DNA of 64,000 bases from Oxalobacteraceae bacterium UBA6704 (GTDB taxonomy: Bacteria > Pseudomonadota > Gammaproteobacteria > Burkholderiales > Burkholderiaceae_D): assembly GCA_002454505.1 (NCBI GenBank), contig DKJA01000097.1, positions 3,407 to 67,406 on the forward strand, given 5' to 3'. The notes beneath the pieces were generated by a model. The model worked only from the letters and a program-made list of their open reading frames with translations. It was not told the DNA's origin and made no database searches. Of the stretch, positions 18,599 to 27,649 are shown piece by piece. The position numbers were made by a program, and so were the translations under genes. How positions within the stretch are numbered: the first letter of the stretch is position 1; each line of letters starts with the position of its first letter.

Positions 18599-19474
18599 AT
18601 GAACCTCCTCGTCACCCTCCTCCTCCTCGTCTGCACCGCGATGCCGGCGCTGGCACAAAGACAGACGCTCGTCCACAAGGACGAAAAGCGGCGCTACATC
18701 GTCTACACGCCCGCGTCGTACGCCAGCCAGCCCGATAAAGCCTTCCCGGTGGTATTCAACTTTCACGGCAGCGGCATGACGATGGCCGAACAGATGCTGT
18801 ACACGCAGATGAACCGGGCGGCGGACCGGCACCGGTTCATCGTCGTCTATCCGCTGGGGATCAGGCATGACTGGAACGTGGGCTTCGACATGTCGTACCG
18901 CGAAGGCAGCGACGATATCGGCTTTACCGAAGCGCTATTGTCCAGGCTGAAGCAGGATTACCGCATCGATGGCGCGCGCGTGTATGCCACCGGCCTGTCG
19001 CGTGGCGGCTTCTTCGCGTTGCGGGCCGCGGCCGAACTGCCCGAGCTGTTTGCCGCCGTGGCGTCGGTGGGCGGGCCGATGCCGGAACCCGTGGTGCAGC
19101 ACCACACGAAGCCGGGCAAGGTCGGCGTGCTGCTGATGCACGGCACCGCCGATCAGGTAGTCGCCTATGACGGCAAGGCTGCCGGCTACCTGTCGGCAGA
19201 GGACACGTACCGCTACTGGCTGAAGCACAACGGCATCGGCGCGGCCGGTGCCCGCAGCCGCGTCATTGATGCGGACCCGAACGATGGCACCGCCGTGACC
19301 GTGCGCGAACAGGGCAACGGCCGGCAGGCGGTGGCGCTGGTGACGATCCGCGACGGCGGCCATACGTGGCCGGGCGCCGATCCGTTCAATGTCGGCCTGC
19401 CGATCGGGAACACCACGCGGGATATCGACGCCAACGAGGTAATGTGGGCGTTCTTCGACCGGCACCGTCGTTAG
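18599..19474 (+). CDS. Secreted alpha/beta hydrolase, PHB-depolymerase/LpqC-type esterase
   Basis: 291 aa. A signal peptide (LLLLVCTAMPALA) leads into an alpha/beta hydrolase with an oxyanion-hole region VVFNFHGSG (about residues 48-56), nucleophile elbow GLSRGG (Ser about 130) and a catalytic His in the GGHTWPG motif near the end (about 254), as in extracellular PHB depolymerase and feruloyl-esterase families. The start is set by the signal peptide. It begins 77 bp after the kinase operon, which may control it. The substrate (short polyester or aryl ester) is inferred from family only. Confidence 0.82.
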   Translation: MNLLVTLLLLVCTAMPALAQRQTLVHKDEKRRYIVYTPASYASQPDKAFPVVFNFHGSGMTMAEQMLYTQMNRAADRHRFIVVYPLGIRHDWNVGFDMSYREGSDDIGFTEALLSRLKQDYRIDGARVYATGLSRGGFFALRAAAELPELFAAVASVGGPMPEPVVQHHTKPGKVGVLLMHGTADQVVAYDGKAAGYLSAEDTYRYWLKHNGIGAAGARSRVIDADPNDGTAVTVREQGNGRQAVALVTIRDGGHTWPGADPFNVGLPIGNTTRDIDANEVMWAFFDRHRR

Positions 19475-19728
19475 GACGGTTTGGCGCGCCGGTCGGCCGG
19501 CGTCAGCGTCGTGGTGGTCCGCCGCACCTGGTCCGCACCACGCCCAAGCACATGCTCCGTCAACCGTTCCTGAATGCCGGACAGCCGGCAGAACGTGCGG
19601 GCCGTGCGGCCGTCGAAAGCCCGGCGCGTCAGCAGCGCCATGTCGATTTTCTCGGCGGTGGCGGCATCGGTGCGCCGGTCCGCGGTGCGCAGATCGTCTG
19701 CCATGGGATTGTCGTCGTTCGAGGCCAT
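19471..19728 (-). CDS. Small hydrophilic protein, unknown
   Basis: 85 aa, rich in Arg, Thr, Asp and Ala, with no membrane segment and no recognised motif. It is convergent with the esterase gene and overlaps it by 4 bp. There is no good Shine-Dalgarno. The frame is plausible but could be chance in GC-rich DNA. Confidence 0.4.
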   Translation of the reverse strand: MASNDDNPMADDLRTADRRTDAATAEKIDMALLTRRAFDGRTARTFCRLSGIQERLTEHVLGRGADQVRRTTTTLTPADRRAKPS

Positions 19729-19802
19729 GGAACGATTGTAGGTAGTCGCGGCGATGAAAACTGTTCGTCACATCGCATTCAGCGCATTTACCCGATCAGC
19801 AA

Positions 19803-19835
19803 GGGGACTGTCCCCAACGGGGCCTGTCCCCGGGG
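19803..19835. repeat. GC-rich palindromic repeat
   Basis: GGGGACTGTCCCC is followed after AAC by GGGGCCTGTCCCC and GGGG, giving nested hairpins and a T-rich stretch (TTGTTTTTCTG) on the + strand. It lies 3' of the minus-strand hydrolase gene. It could act as a terminator or be a dispersed intergenic repeat. Confidence 0.5.
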
Positions 19836-19896
19836 TTGTTTTTCTGTACACCAGCCTTAACGCAGAAATACAACCCTGTCGCGCACAGTCCCAGCC

Positions 19897-20874
19897 TCAC
19901 CCGCCCTGCTTCAGAAACGCCACGATGGCCCGCACCAGCGCCGGATCGACGGGCAGCGCCGGATCGCCATACGACGCGAGCTGCCGCGCCGGATCGGCCG
20001 GCACCTGCTTGAGCACATGGTTCATGCCCTCGACGATCGCCAGAGTGGCCTTCGGCTGCGCGGCCTTCAGCGCGTGCGCCTGGTCCGTGCCCACCTGGAT
20101 ATCGGTGGTGCCCTGTGCCACCAGCACCGGCATCCGCAGTGCGGCGATGCGTTCGGCCGGCACGTATTTCAGCCACGACACCAGGTAAGGCTGCACGCTG
20201 GGCCGGTACAGTACGTTCAGGGCGGGGGTAACCTGGTCGACGGTGTCGCCCCGTTCCAGCGCAGCGAGGATACGCTCGCTCTCCACCGCCAGCTCGGGCG
20301 GTAGCTTGCCGGCGAGCTGCTTGCGCAGGATGGTGCCTGCCGCATCTGCGGCGCCGGCGATCGACACGAAGGCGGCGGCCCCGCCCCGCGGTGCGGCCAG
20401 CATGCCGATCAGCGAGCCTTCGCTGTGTCCGATCACGGCCGTGGACGCGAACCGCCCATCCTGCTGCAGCTTGACCAGCCAGGCCGTGGCGTCGTCCACG
20501 TACATGTCGAAGCGCAGCGCCGCCTCGGCGGGCCCGGCCGCCTGGCTTGCCGCGATGCCCCGCTTGTCGTAGCGGACCGATGCGAAGCCGGCGTCGGCCA
20601 GCGCCGCGGCCAGCATCCTGAGGCTGTCGTTACGGCCACCCATCATCGGTGCATTGCCGTCGCGGTCCGTCGGCCCTGAGCCGGCGATGATCAGCGCCAC
20701 GCGCGGCTTCTTCACGTCGGCAGGCAGCTGCAAGGTGCCGTACAGCGTGCCGCTGGTCGTTTCGAGACTGATCGGCTGTTCGGCCGGCAGTGCGGCGGCG
20801 GCGGTACCGGTGGCGGCAAACAGGCAGACAAGGCAGGACACGAAGCCGCGGCGAGCAAGACTGGTCACGTTCAT
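19897..20874 (-). CDS. Secreted alpha/beta hydrolase (serine esterase/peptidase type)
   Basis: 325 aa from ATG 20874; signal peptide in the first ~30 residues (SCLVCLFAATGTAAAA). The core has ALIIAGSGPTDRDGN (oxyanion region), nucleophile elbow GHSEGS (Ser about residue 145), an acid in VAQGTTDIQV and His in EGMNHVLK. The SGPTDRDGN block is characteristic of a family of periplasmic alpha/beta hydrolases of uncertain substrate. It stands alone between intergenic regions. Confidence 0.8.
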   Translation of the reverse strand: MNVTSLARRGFVSCLVCLFAATGTAAAALPAEQPISLETTSGTLYGTLQLPADVKKPRVALIIAGSGPTDRDGNAPMMGGRNDSLRMLAAALADAGFASVRYDKRGIAASQAAGPAEAALRFDMYVDDATAWLVKLQQDGRFASTAVIGHSEGSLIGMLAAPRGGAAAFVSIAGAADAAGTILRKQLAGKLPPELAVESERILAALERGDTVDQVTPALNVLYRPSVQPYLVSWLKYVPAERIAALRMPVLVAQGTTDIQVGTDQAHALKAAQPKATLAIVEGMNHVLKQVPADPARQLASYGDPALPVDPALVRAIVAFLKQGG

Positions 20875-21010
20875 CGATGATCCCTGTGGAGTGGATGGCA
20901 ACGGCCAACGATACCGCATGTGCCGCCGGGCGCCAACTGCCGGGCCGGCGCCTCCGGTATATTAAGCAGGTCACCAACCCACATCATCGCGAACCACACC
21001 GGAGCACACC

Positions 21011-21583
21011 ATGAGCGAACCGATCGCCCTGATCATCATCGACCTGCAGAACGGCATGTGCGGCGACCATCTCCCTGCCCGCAACAATCCCGGCGCGGAA
21101 GACAATATCGCCCGCCTGCATGCGGCCTGGCGCGCGGCCGGCCAGCCGGTCGTCAGCGTGCGGCACATCAGCCGTTCGCCGGCGTCGGTCTTTGCGCCCG
21201 GCCAGCGCGGTGTCGAGTTCCAGCCGCGCTTCGCACCACTGCCGCACGAACATGTCGTCGAGAAGAACGTGCCGGATGCCTTCGTCAATACCGGCCTGGA
21301 GCGGTGGCTGCATGCGCGCGGCATCCGGCATGTCGTGCTGGTCGGCGTCAGCACGAACAACTCGGTCGAGGCCAGCGCGCGGACGGCGGGCAACCTGGGT
21401 TTTACAACCATCGTCGTGGCGGATGCGACCTTTGCCTTTGAAAAGGCGGACTACGGCGGCACGTTGCGCACGGCCGAAGACGTGCACCGGATGTCGCTGG
21501 CGAACCTGCACGGCGAATATGCCGACGTGCGGGACACGGCGCAGGTGCTGCGCCAGCTGGAGGATGGCGCCCGCCAACGTTGA
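21011..21583 (+). CDS. Isochorismatase-fold hydrolase with Ser in place of the catalytic Cys
   Basis: 190 aa. N-terminal ALIIIDLQNG carries the catalytic-type Asp (about residue 11) and EKNVPDAF a candidate Lys (about 79). The nucleophile loop reads GVSTNNSVEAS where nicotinamidase-like amidases have GxxTxxCV, so the Cys is Ser here. True isochorismatases also lack the Cys and add water to a vinyl ether instead, so the activity could be ether hydrolysis rather than amide hydrolysis. The next gene is a convergent LysR regulator. Confidence 0.82.
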   Translation: MSEPIALIIIDLQNGMCGDHLPARNNPGAEDNIARLHAAWRAAGQPVVSVRHISRSPASVFAPGQRGVEFQPRFAPLPHEHVVEKNVPDAFVNTGLERWLHARGIRHVVLVGVSTNNSVEASARTAGNLGFTTIVVADATFAFEKADYGGTLRTAEDVHRMSLANLHGEYADVRDTAQVLRQLEDGARQR

Positions 21584-21584
21584 A

Positions 21585-22508
21585 TCATGTCCCGCCGCGG
21601 GCAAACCGCTCGGCCAGGAAATCGACGAAGGTACGGATCCGCGCCGACAGCTGGTGGCGGTGCGGATAGACGGCATAAATGTCGGCATCCGGCGTCCGAT
21701 AAGCGGGCAGCACGTGCACCAGGCGCCCCGATTGCAGGTAGCGTTCGACGTCCCATTCCGCGCGCATCAGGATGCCGTGGCCATCGAGCGCCCAGTTCAC
21801 GGCGATCTCGCCGTCGTTGGTGGTCAGATTGCCCGTCACCTTGACGACCGCCGCGTCGCGCGCCGCTTCACGGCCTGTCTGCAGCCGCCATACGCCATAA
21901 GCCTCGTCGCCCTGCCTGATCGCGATGCAGTTGTGCCGGCGCAGGTCGGCCGGCAGTTTCGGCACGCCGTGCCTGGCCAGGTATTTCGGTGCGGCGCACA
22001 GCAAACGGCGGTTGGTGGCCAGCCGCCTGGCGATCACGCGCGCATCGGACGGCGCGCCGAAGCGGATGCACACGTCGAACTGGTCGTCCGCCAGCGGGGG
22101 CGGATCGACGGACAGCTGCAGCTGCACGTTCACTTCCGGATAGCGCAGCACGTACTGCGAGATGGCCGGCGCGATGTGCAGCCGGCCGAAGCCCAGCGTG
22201 GCATTCACGCGCAGCTGCCCCTTCGGCGTGCTCTTCGAGCGCGACAGCATTTCTTCCAGTCCGGCGATCTCGTCGAGGATGCGCTGGGCATGCTCCAGCA
22301 GCACGTCTCCCTCCGGCGTGAGGCTCATGCGGCGCGTGGTGCGGTTCACCAGCGGCACGCCGATGCGCGCCTCAAGGTAGGCCAGCCGCTTGCTGACGGC
22401 CGACGTGGTGATGCCCAGCTCGCGCGCCGCGGCACTCAGGCTGCCGCTCGTGGCCAGCGTGACGATGAAGGCCAGCTCGGCCGGCTGCAAGCCCGTATTT
22501 GCGTCCAT
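21585..22508 (-). CDS. LysR-family regulator of the tartrate/D-malate locus (DmlR-like)
   Basis: 307 aa; start at MDANTGLQPAEL, with an N-terminal helix-turn-helix AAARELGITTSAVSKRLAYLE and a ~200-residue effector domain. It is divergent from the tartrate/malate dehydrogenase gene with a 114-bp shared control region, the classic arrangement for a LysR activator of a decarboxylating dehydrogenase operon (as DmlR with dmlA). That it controls the dehydrogenase and dctA is inference from layout. Confidence 0.85.
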   Translation of the reverse strand: MDANTGLQPAELAFIVTLATSGSLSAAARELGITTSAVSKRLAYLEARIGVPLVNRTTRRMSLTPEGDVLLEHAQRILDEIAGLEEMLSRSKSTPKGQLRVNATLGFGRLHIAPAISQYVLRYPEVNVQLQLSVDPPPLADDQFDVCIRFGAPSDARVIARRLATNRRLLCAAPKYLARHGVPKLPADLRRHNCIAIRQGDEAYGVWRLQTGREAARDAAVVKVTGNLTTNDGEIAVNWALDGHGILMRAEWDVERYLQSGRLVHVLPAYRTPDADIYAVYPHRHQLSARIRTFVDFLAERFARGGT

Positions 22509-22622
22509 TGTGGAGTCCCAGGTCAATAACAGTTTGAGTTTAGTGGGCATCGCGCGGCCCGTCCACTGCGTAAGGTGGCCGCACTGCCACGCATTGACAA
22601 CTCACCCATTCCAGGAGACACC

Positions 22623-23711
22623 ATGAAGACTTACCAGATCGCGACCATTCCCGGCGACGGCATCGGCAAGGAGGTCGTGCCGGCCGGCCGCGACGTGCTG
22701 GCCGCGCTGGCCGCCACCAGCAGCACCTTCCGCTTCGAGTTCGAGGACTTCGGCTGGGGCGGCGATTACTACCGCGCACACGGCGAGATGATGCCGGCCG
22801 ACGGCCTGGATGCCTTGCGCGGCAAGGACGCGATCCTGTTCGGCTCCGCCGGCGATCCCCACATCCCCGATCACATCACGCTGTGGGGCCTGCGCCTGAA
22901 GATCTGCCAGGGCTTCGACCAGTACGCCAATGTGCGGCCGACCCGCATCCTGCCCGGCATCGACGGGCCGCTGAAACGCTGCCAGCCGCAGGACCTGGAC
23001 TGGGTCATCGTCCGCGAGAATTCGGAAGGCGAATATGCCGGTGTCGGCGGCCGCGTCCACCAGGGCCATCCGATCGAGGCGGCCACCGACGTGTCGATGA
23101 TGACGCGTGTCGGCGTCGAACGCATCCTGCGCTTCGCGTTCAGGCTGGCGCAGTCGCGACCCCGCAAGCTGCTCACCGTGATCACCAAGAGCAATGCGCA
23201 GCGCCACGCGATGGTGATGTGGGACGAGATCGCGCTGGAAGTGTCGCGCGATTTCCCCGACGTCACGTGGGACAAGGAGCTGGTCGATGCCGCCACCGCA
23301 CGCATGGTCAACCGCCCCGCCACGCTGGACACGATCGTGGCGACCAACCTGCACGCCGACATCCTCAGCGACCTGGCCGCCGCGCTGGCCGGCAGCCTGG
23401 GCATCGCCCCCACCGGCAATATCGATCCGGAGCGCCGCTATCCGTCGATGTTCGAGCCGATCCACGGTTCCGCGTTCGACATCATGGGCAAGGGCCTGGC
23501 CAACCCGGTCGGCACGTTCTGGTCGGTGGTGATGCTGCTCGAGCACCTGGGCGAGCGTGCGGCGGCGGCGCGCGTGATGGCGGCGATCGAGCACGTGACG
23601 GCCGATCCCGCGCTGCACACGGGCGACCTGGGCGGCAAGGCCACCACAGCCGACGTCACCCGCGCCGTCTGCGCTTTCCTGGCGGAGGGCGACCGGCGCA
23701 AGGCCGCCTGA
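22623..23711 (+). CDS. ttuC: Tartrate dehydrogenase / D-malate dehydrogenase (decarboxylating)
   Basis: 362 aa, isocitrate/isopropylmalate dehydrogenase superfamily. Visible landmarks are the N-terminal IATIPGDGIGKEV nucleotide-site strand, the NVRPTRILPG substrate loop, the RENSEGEYAG block, ITKSNAQRH, and the metal-ligand Asp pair in NLHADILSDLAA followed by FEPIHGSAFDI. The NAD-dependent enzyme oxidises and decarboxylates tartrate or D-malate (to pyruvate and CO2 in the malate case). A good AGGAGA precedes the ATG. The next gene is a C4-dicarboxylate carrier, supporting the assignment. Confidence 0.9.
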   Translation: MKTYQIATIPGDGIGKEVVPAGRDVLAALAATSSTFRFEFEDFGWGGDYYRAHGEMMPADGLDALRGKDAILFGSAGDPHIPDHITLWGLRLKICQGFDQYANVRPTRILPGIDGPLKRCQPQDLDWVIVRENSEGEYAGVGGRVHQGHPIEAATDVSMMTRVGVERILRFAFRLAQSRPRKLLTVITKSNAQRHAMVMWDEIALEVSRDFPDVTWDKELVDAATARMVNRPATLDTIVATNLHADILSDLAAALAGSLGIAPTGNIDPERRYPSMFEPIHGSAFDIMGKGLANPVGTFWSVVMLLEHLGERAAAARVMAAIEHVTADPALHTGDLGGKATTADVTRAVCAFLAEGDRRKAA

Positions 23712-23790
23712 CCCGTTGCCGTGTCCTGTCTCTCCGACCCGCCGCAGAGCGGGCGGCGAGACGGTAGCAGGAATCCATAAAGGAGACATC

Positions 23791-25140
23791 ATGAGCAAGC
23801 GTTTTTTTGGCAAGCTGTATGTCCAGGTGCTGATCGGCGTGTGCGCCGGCGGCGTGCTGGGCGTTCTCTATCCGCAGTTCGCGACCGACCTGAAACCGCT
23901 GGGCGACGCGTTCATCCGGCTCATCAAGATGGTGTTCGCGCCCGTCATCTTCGCGATGGTCGTTCTCGGCATCGCGAAAATGGAAAGCATGAAGGAGCTG
24001 GGCCGCGTCGGCGTGCGCGCGCTGCTGTACTTCGAGGTGATGTCGACGTTCGCGCTGCTGCTGGGCCTCATCGTCGTCAACCTCGCGCAGCCGGGCGCCG
24101 GCATGAACGTCGACGTCGCCACGCTGGATACGGCCGGCATCAAGAGCTATACCGCGGCGGCCGGCCACTCCGGCAGCTTCGTCGACTTCCTGCTGCACAT
24201 GATCCCCACCAGCGTCGTTGACGCGCTGGCGAAGAACGACATCCTGCAGATCCTCGTGTTCGCGACGATGCTGGGCATCGCGTTGTCGCGCATGGGCCGG
24301 CGCGCCAAGCCGGTGGTGGATTTCCTGGAAGCGTTCAGCAACAGCATGTTCCTCATCGTCGGCATGGTGATGCGCGCGGCACCGCTGGCCGCCTTTGGCG
24401 CGATCGGCTTCACGGTGGGCAAATACGGCCTGGCGTCGCTGGTGTCGCTGGGCTACCTGATGGCGTGCATGTACCTGACCTGCGTCGTGTTCGTGGTGGC
24501 GGTGCTGGGCGTGGTGGCCCGCGTGTCCGGCTTCAGCCTGTAGAAATTGCTGCGCTACCTGAAGGACGAGATCTTTACCGTGCTGGGCACCAGTTCGTCG
24601 GAATCCGTGGTGCCGCAGCTGATGCGCAAGCTGGAGCACGCGGGCGTGTCGAAGCCGGTGGTCGGCCTGGTGATTCCGTCCGGCGTCACGTTCAATCCGG
24701 ATGGCCAGTGCATCTACTACACGATGGCGGCCATCTTCATCGCGCAGGCCACCAACACGCCGCTAACGCTGACCGACCAGCTGGTGGTGCTGGGCGTGCT
24801 GATGGTGACATCGAAAGGGTCGGCCGGCGTGACCGGTTCCGGCTTCATCACGCTGGCGGCCACGCTGGCGTCGATGGGCAAGATCCCCGTCGCCGGCATG
24901 GTGCTGCTGCTGGGCGTGGACCGCTTCATGTCGGAAGCGCGCGCCATCACGAACACGATCGGCAACGCGGTCGGCACGATGGCCGTCGCCGCCTGGGTCG
25001 GCGCGCTGGACCGCGAACGCATGCACCGCGTGCTCGATGGCGAGTCGTCCGTCGAGGAGCTGCGCATTTTGCAGCAGGAGGACGATGAGCCGCTCAAGCC
25101 GCCGGTGGAACTGGCGCCGGTGCGGCAGGCCTCGGCGTAG
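23791..25140 (+). pseudogene. dctA: C4-dicarboxylate transporter DctA, interrupted by an in-frame amber codon
   Basis: One continuous reading frame of 449 codons plus stop encodes a full DctA (DAACS symporter: N-terminal membrane helices, LGTSSSES serine motif, and TGSGFITLAATLASMG plus RFMSEARAITN in the C-terminal half), except that codon 251 (24541-24543) is TAG. Both sides align without frame change: GFSL before, KLLRYLKDEIF after. A TGG to TAG change in a Trp codon is the simplest explanation, though the homologous residue is not always Trp. The downstream half has only a TTG and no ribosome-binding site. A GGAGA precedes the first ATG. Unless suppressed or a sequencing error, succinate/malate/tartrate uptake by this protein is lost. 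Confidence 0.85.
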
Positions 25141-25183
25141 CTGATGCACTCCGGTATAGTGGAAGCCTCTACCGGAGGACATC

Positions 25184-25693
25184 TTGAACGACCCGATCAC
25201 GACGACGGCAATCCGCCTGGCCACGGCGCTGGACGCGGCCGATATTGCCGCCATCTACAACCACTATATCGCCACTACCACGATCAGTTTCGAAGAGCAG
25301 GCAGTCAGTGAAGACGAGATGGCCAGGCGCATTGCGGACATCGGCGCGCGCCTGCCGTGGTACGTTTTCGTCGAAGACGGCGTGGTCACCGGCTACGCAT
25401 ACGCCACGCCCTGGCGCGTGCGCAGCGCTTACCGGTTTTCGGTGGAGACTTCCGTGTACGTGGCGCACAGCCGCGTGGGCCGGCGGATCGGCGCACGGCT
25501 GTACCGCACCCTGCTCGATGACTTGCGGGCGCGCGGCCTGAAAATGGCGATCGGCGGCATCGCGCAGCCGAATCCGGCCAGCGTCGCGCTGCACGAAGCG
25601 CTGGGTTTCAACAAGGTGGCGCACTTCGCCAAGGTGGGCTGGAAGTTCGACCGTTGGGTGGATGTCGGTTACTGGGAGCTTCAGCTGAACTGA
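25184..25693 (+). CDS. GNAT-family N-acetyltransferase (phosphinothricin-acetyltransferase-like)
   Basis: 169 aa starting at TTG 25184, supported by GGAGG 5 nt upstream. The GNAT fold shows ETSVYVAHSRVGRRIGARLY, containing the acetyl-CoA-binding R/QxxGxG/A element (VGRRIGA), and ANPASVALHEALGF (motif B), typical of the Pat/Bar/YncA group that acetylates phosphinothricin, methionine sulfoximine or related amino acids. The natural substrate is not deducible. Confidence 0.82.
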   Translation: MNDPITTTAIRLATALDAADIAAIYNHYIATTTISFEEQAVSEDEMARRIADIGARLPWYVFVEDGVVTGYAYATPWRVRSAYRFSVETSVYVAHSRVGRRIGARLYRTLLDDLRARGLKMAIGGIAQPNPASVALHEALGFNKVAHFAKVGWKFDRWVDVGYWELQLN

Positions 25694-25711
25694 TTGCAGC
25701 GGAAGAAGCGG

Positions 25712-26134
25712 CTAGCGGCGCCGCGTGCGCCACGTGCTCCACCAGATCAGCCACAGCAGGGCCACCTGGATCGGCAGCCGCAGCCACAATGCCCACAGCG
25801 GCACGGGGAACAATTCAGGCTGCTGCAACATGTAGATGTGCGCAGGCGTGACGGCCACCGTCAGCACGAACAGGCCGATGCCGGCCAGCCGGCGTGTCGA
25901 CGCAAACAGGATGCCGAAGGCGCCGAGCAGTTCGAACACGCCGCTGGCCAGCACCGCCGCCACGGGCCACGGGAACCACGGCGGCACGATGCGCGCCTCG
26001 GTATCGGTCGCCGCGAAGTGGGCGATACCGCCGATGAAAAACCATAGAAAGATGAAGGCCAGTCCGGCCAGCTGGCCGTTGCCGATCTGGCGGTGGCGCC
26101 AGGCCTGGTGCAGATTCATGAAGTTCCTTGCCAT
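25712..26134 (-). CDS. DoxX-like small membrane protein
   Basis: 140 aa with four hydrophobic segments (about residues 25-40, 57-78, 84-102, 112-132). GVFELLGAFGILF and the spacing fit the DoxX/DoxD-like membrane family. An in-frame ATG 15 bases later is an alternative start. Function is unknown; relatives are linked to redox or quinone chemistry. Confidence 0.7.
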   Translation of the reverse strand: MARNFMNLHQAWRHRQIGNGQLAGLAFIFLWFFIGGIAHFAATDTEARIVPPWFPWPVAAVLASGVFELLGAFGILFASTRRLAGIGLFVLTVAVTPAHIYMLQQPELFPVPLWALWLRLPIQVALLWLIWWSTWRTRRR

Positions 26135-26161
26135 GCCACGAAGGTGGCGCCTGGAGCCATG

Positions 26162-26971
26162 TTAGCCGGTGTGCTGGAAATGCTCCGCACCCGAGGCCGG
26201 GGCGCTTGCCGGATGGCGCGCACGGATGCGTGCAATCACGTCTTCATAATAAAAATCGACGGGCTTGAACCGCGAGCCTGCCCGGGCGATGGTCTGCGGG
26301 TGCTGGCAGCGGTAGCACTGGATGTCGCCGATCCGGAACTGCCACAGGGCCCGCCGGACGATCGCTTCGCTGTGCGAGCGCTCGGGGAACGTGTTCCGGA
26401 TCAGGCTGTCGTACGTGGACCCGCAGGCAAACACGATGACGTGCGGCTGCAGCACGCTCACCTCGAACCGGAGCATCTCCTGCGACATGCGTGTCAGCGC
26501 TGCCGACACCCCCTTGGCCGTGCGCGAATAGCCCCGGCCATGGTCCCAGTCCGTTTTCAGCAGATTGGTCCATGCCACGGCATCGGCGCTGGCGCCTGCC
26601 GCTTCGTGCGCCACGCGCGCCAGCATCCGGAAAAACCGGCCCTTCCAGCGCCCTTTTGTCATCTGCGTTCGATAGCGGGCCAGCAGGGAAGCGACGGCGT
26701 CGTCAGTCGCATAAAACTTGCCGAGCCTGCCCCACCAGCCATTGGTTTCCTTCCCGACGAACATGATGCGCACGGGCGCCGCCAGATAGGCGTCGGATAC
26801 GGCGATCAGCAGCGGCGCGGACAGCTCGCGCAGGTGGCTTTCATCGAACAGCGACCGTTCCCGCGCGAGAATGGCGGTATAGAAATCGTTCAGTTGCTGC
26901 TGCAGCTGTTCCCTGTCGTACAAAGGTCCCCCGGCCGGCCTGGCATATTCATGACACGGCAGTATAGCCAT
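26162..26971 (-). CDS. Unknown protein, possibly uracil-DNA-glycosylase-like fold
   Basis: 269 aa. The first strand region is IMFVGKETNGWWG (about residues 68-80), later WTNLLKTDWDHG, VIVFACGSTYDSLI and a C-terminal CYRCQHPQTIARAG. The order of a nucleotide-pocket strand, a middle VxxFxCG strand and a late HPQ motif resembles the UDG superfamily layout, but the match is weak and I would not assign activity. It is divergent from the truncated globin; the NsrR-like box at 26998-27020 lies just upstream of its ATG, so it may share that control. Confidence 0.65.
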   Translation of the reverse strand: MAILPCHEYARPAGGPLYDREQLQQQLNDFYTAILARERSLFDESHLRELSAPLLIAVSDAYLAAPVRIMFVGKETNGWWGRLGKFYATDDAVASLLARYRTQMTKGRWKGRFFRMLARVAHEAAGASADAVAWTNLLKTDWDHGRGYSRTAKGVSAALTRMSQEMLRFEVSVLQPHVIVFACGSTYDSLIRNTFPERSHSEAIVRRALWQFRIGDIQCYRCQHPQTIARAGSRFKPVDFYYEDVIARIRARHPASAPASGAEHFQHTG

Positions 26972-26997
26972 TGCACAAAACGCTCGACAACTTCATA

Positions 26998-27020
26998 AAC
27001 ATGCAGATAGAATATATCTT
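26998..27020. promoter_or_regulatory. NsrR-like operator upstream of the truncated globin
   Basis: AACATGCAGAT-A-GAATATATCTT matches the NsrR consensus AAGATGCATTT-N-AAATGCATCTT at about 16 of 22 positions, in an AT-rich patch between the divergent gene at 26971 and the globin at 27245. An nsrR gene and a second, better box upstream of hmp occur in the same window. Confidence 0.5.
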
Positions 27021-27244
27021 ATGAGTGCCGCGCCGGCGTTGCTGGTCACAGCAGCGTGGCGCGTATCACCGTTCATCCGGCGTGCAACTGCACGCCACCC
27101 TGGTTGACTGCTGTTGGCACTGCGGTGTCTTCGCCGTACGGCCGGGCGCGACGACGGCATGGATGCTGTGTCCATGAAGCCGCCCCCGTTCGACCGTACG
27201 GCATTTTTTTCGCCGCCCGGCACAGTCCCTGCATCACGACCGTC

Positions 27245-27649
27245 ATGACGAATATGTCCGCCGCGCCGCCTGCCACGACCCGCCTCGACGAGGCCACGCT
27301 GACCGCGCTGGTGCACGCCTTTTATGCGCGCGTGCGCCGCGACGGCGAACTGGGGCCGCCGTTCGAGGCGGCCATCGACGACTGGCCCGCCCACCTGGAC
27401 CGGATGGTGGACTTCTGGAGCACGGTGATGCTCGACACGCGGCGCTTCAAGGGCAATGTGTCTGCGCGCCACCAGGCCATGCAGGGGCTGACGCCGGCGC
27501 TGTTCGCGCGCTGGCTGGTGCTGTTCGGCGAATGCGCCCGCGCGCTGTGCGCGCCGGACGATGCCCGCGCGCTGGAAAAGATTGCCGGCCGGGTGGCCCG
27601 CGGCCTGCAGATCGGACTGTTCGGCCGCGCTGCGGTGCCGACCATCTGA
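27245..27649 (+). CDS. Group III truncated haemoglobin
   Basis: 134 aa. After ATLTALVHAFYARVRRD comes FWSTVMLDTRRFKGN and ARHQAM, the FW...M...GN...H pattern of group III truncated globins, in which the last His is the haem-proximal ligand. Family members bind O2 or NO and are often tied to nitrosative stress; the NsrR-like box upstream and the hmp/nsrR genes nearby support that. The start at 27245 follows globin alignment; the frame is open further upstream but does not look coding. It ends against the convergent sigma-factor gene. Confidence 0.85.
   Translation: MTNMSAAPPATTRLDEATLTALVHAFYARVRRDGELGPPFEAAIDDWPAHLDRMVDFWSTVMLDTRRFKGNVSARHQAMQGLTPALFARWLVLFGECARALCAPDDARALEKIAGRVARGLQIGLFGRAAVPTI

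Noticed and set aside
27021..27107. 28-codon leader frame after the NsrR-like box
   Set aside because: No ribosome-binding site or conservation evidence; likely chance.
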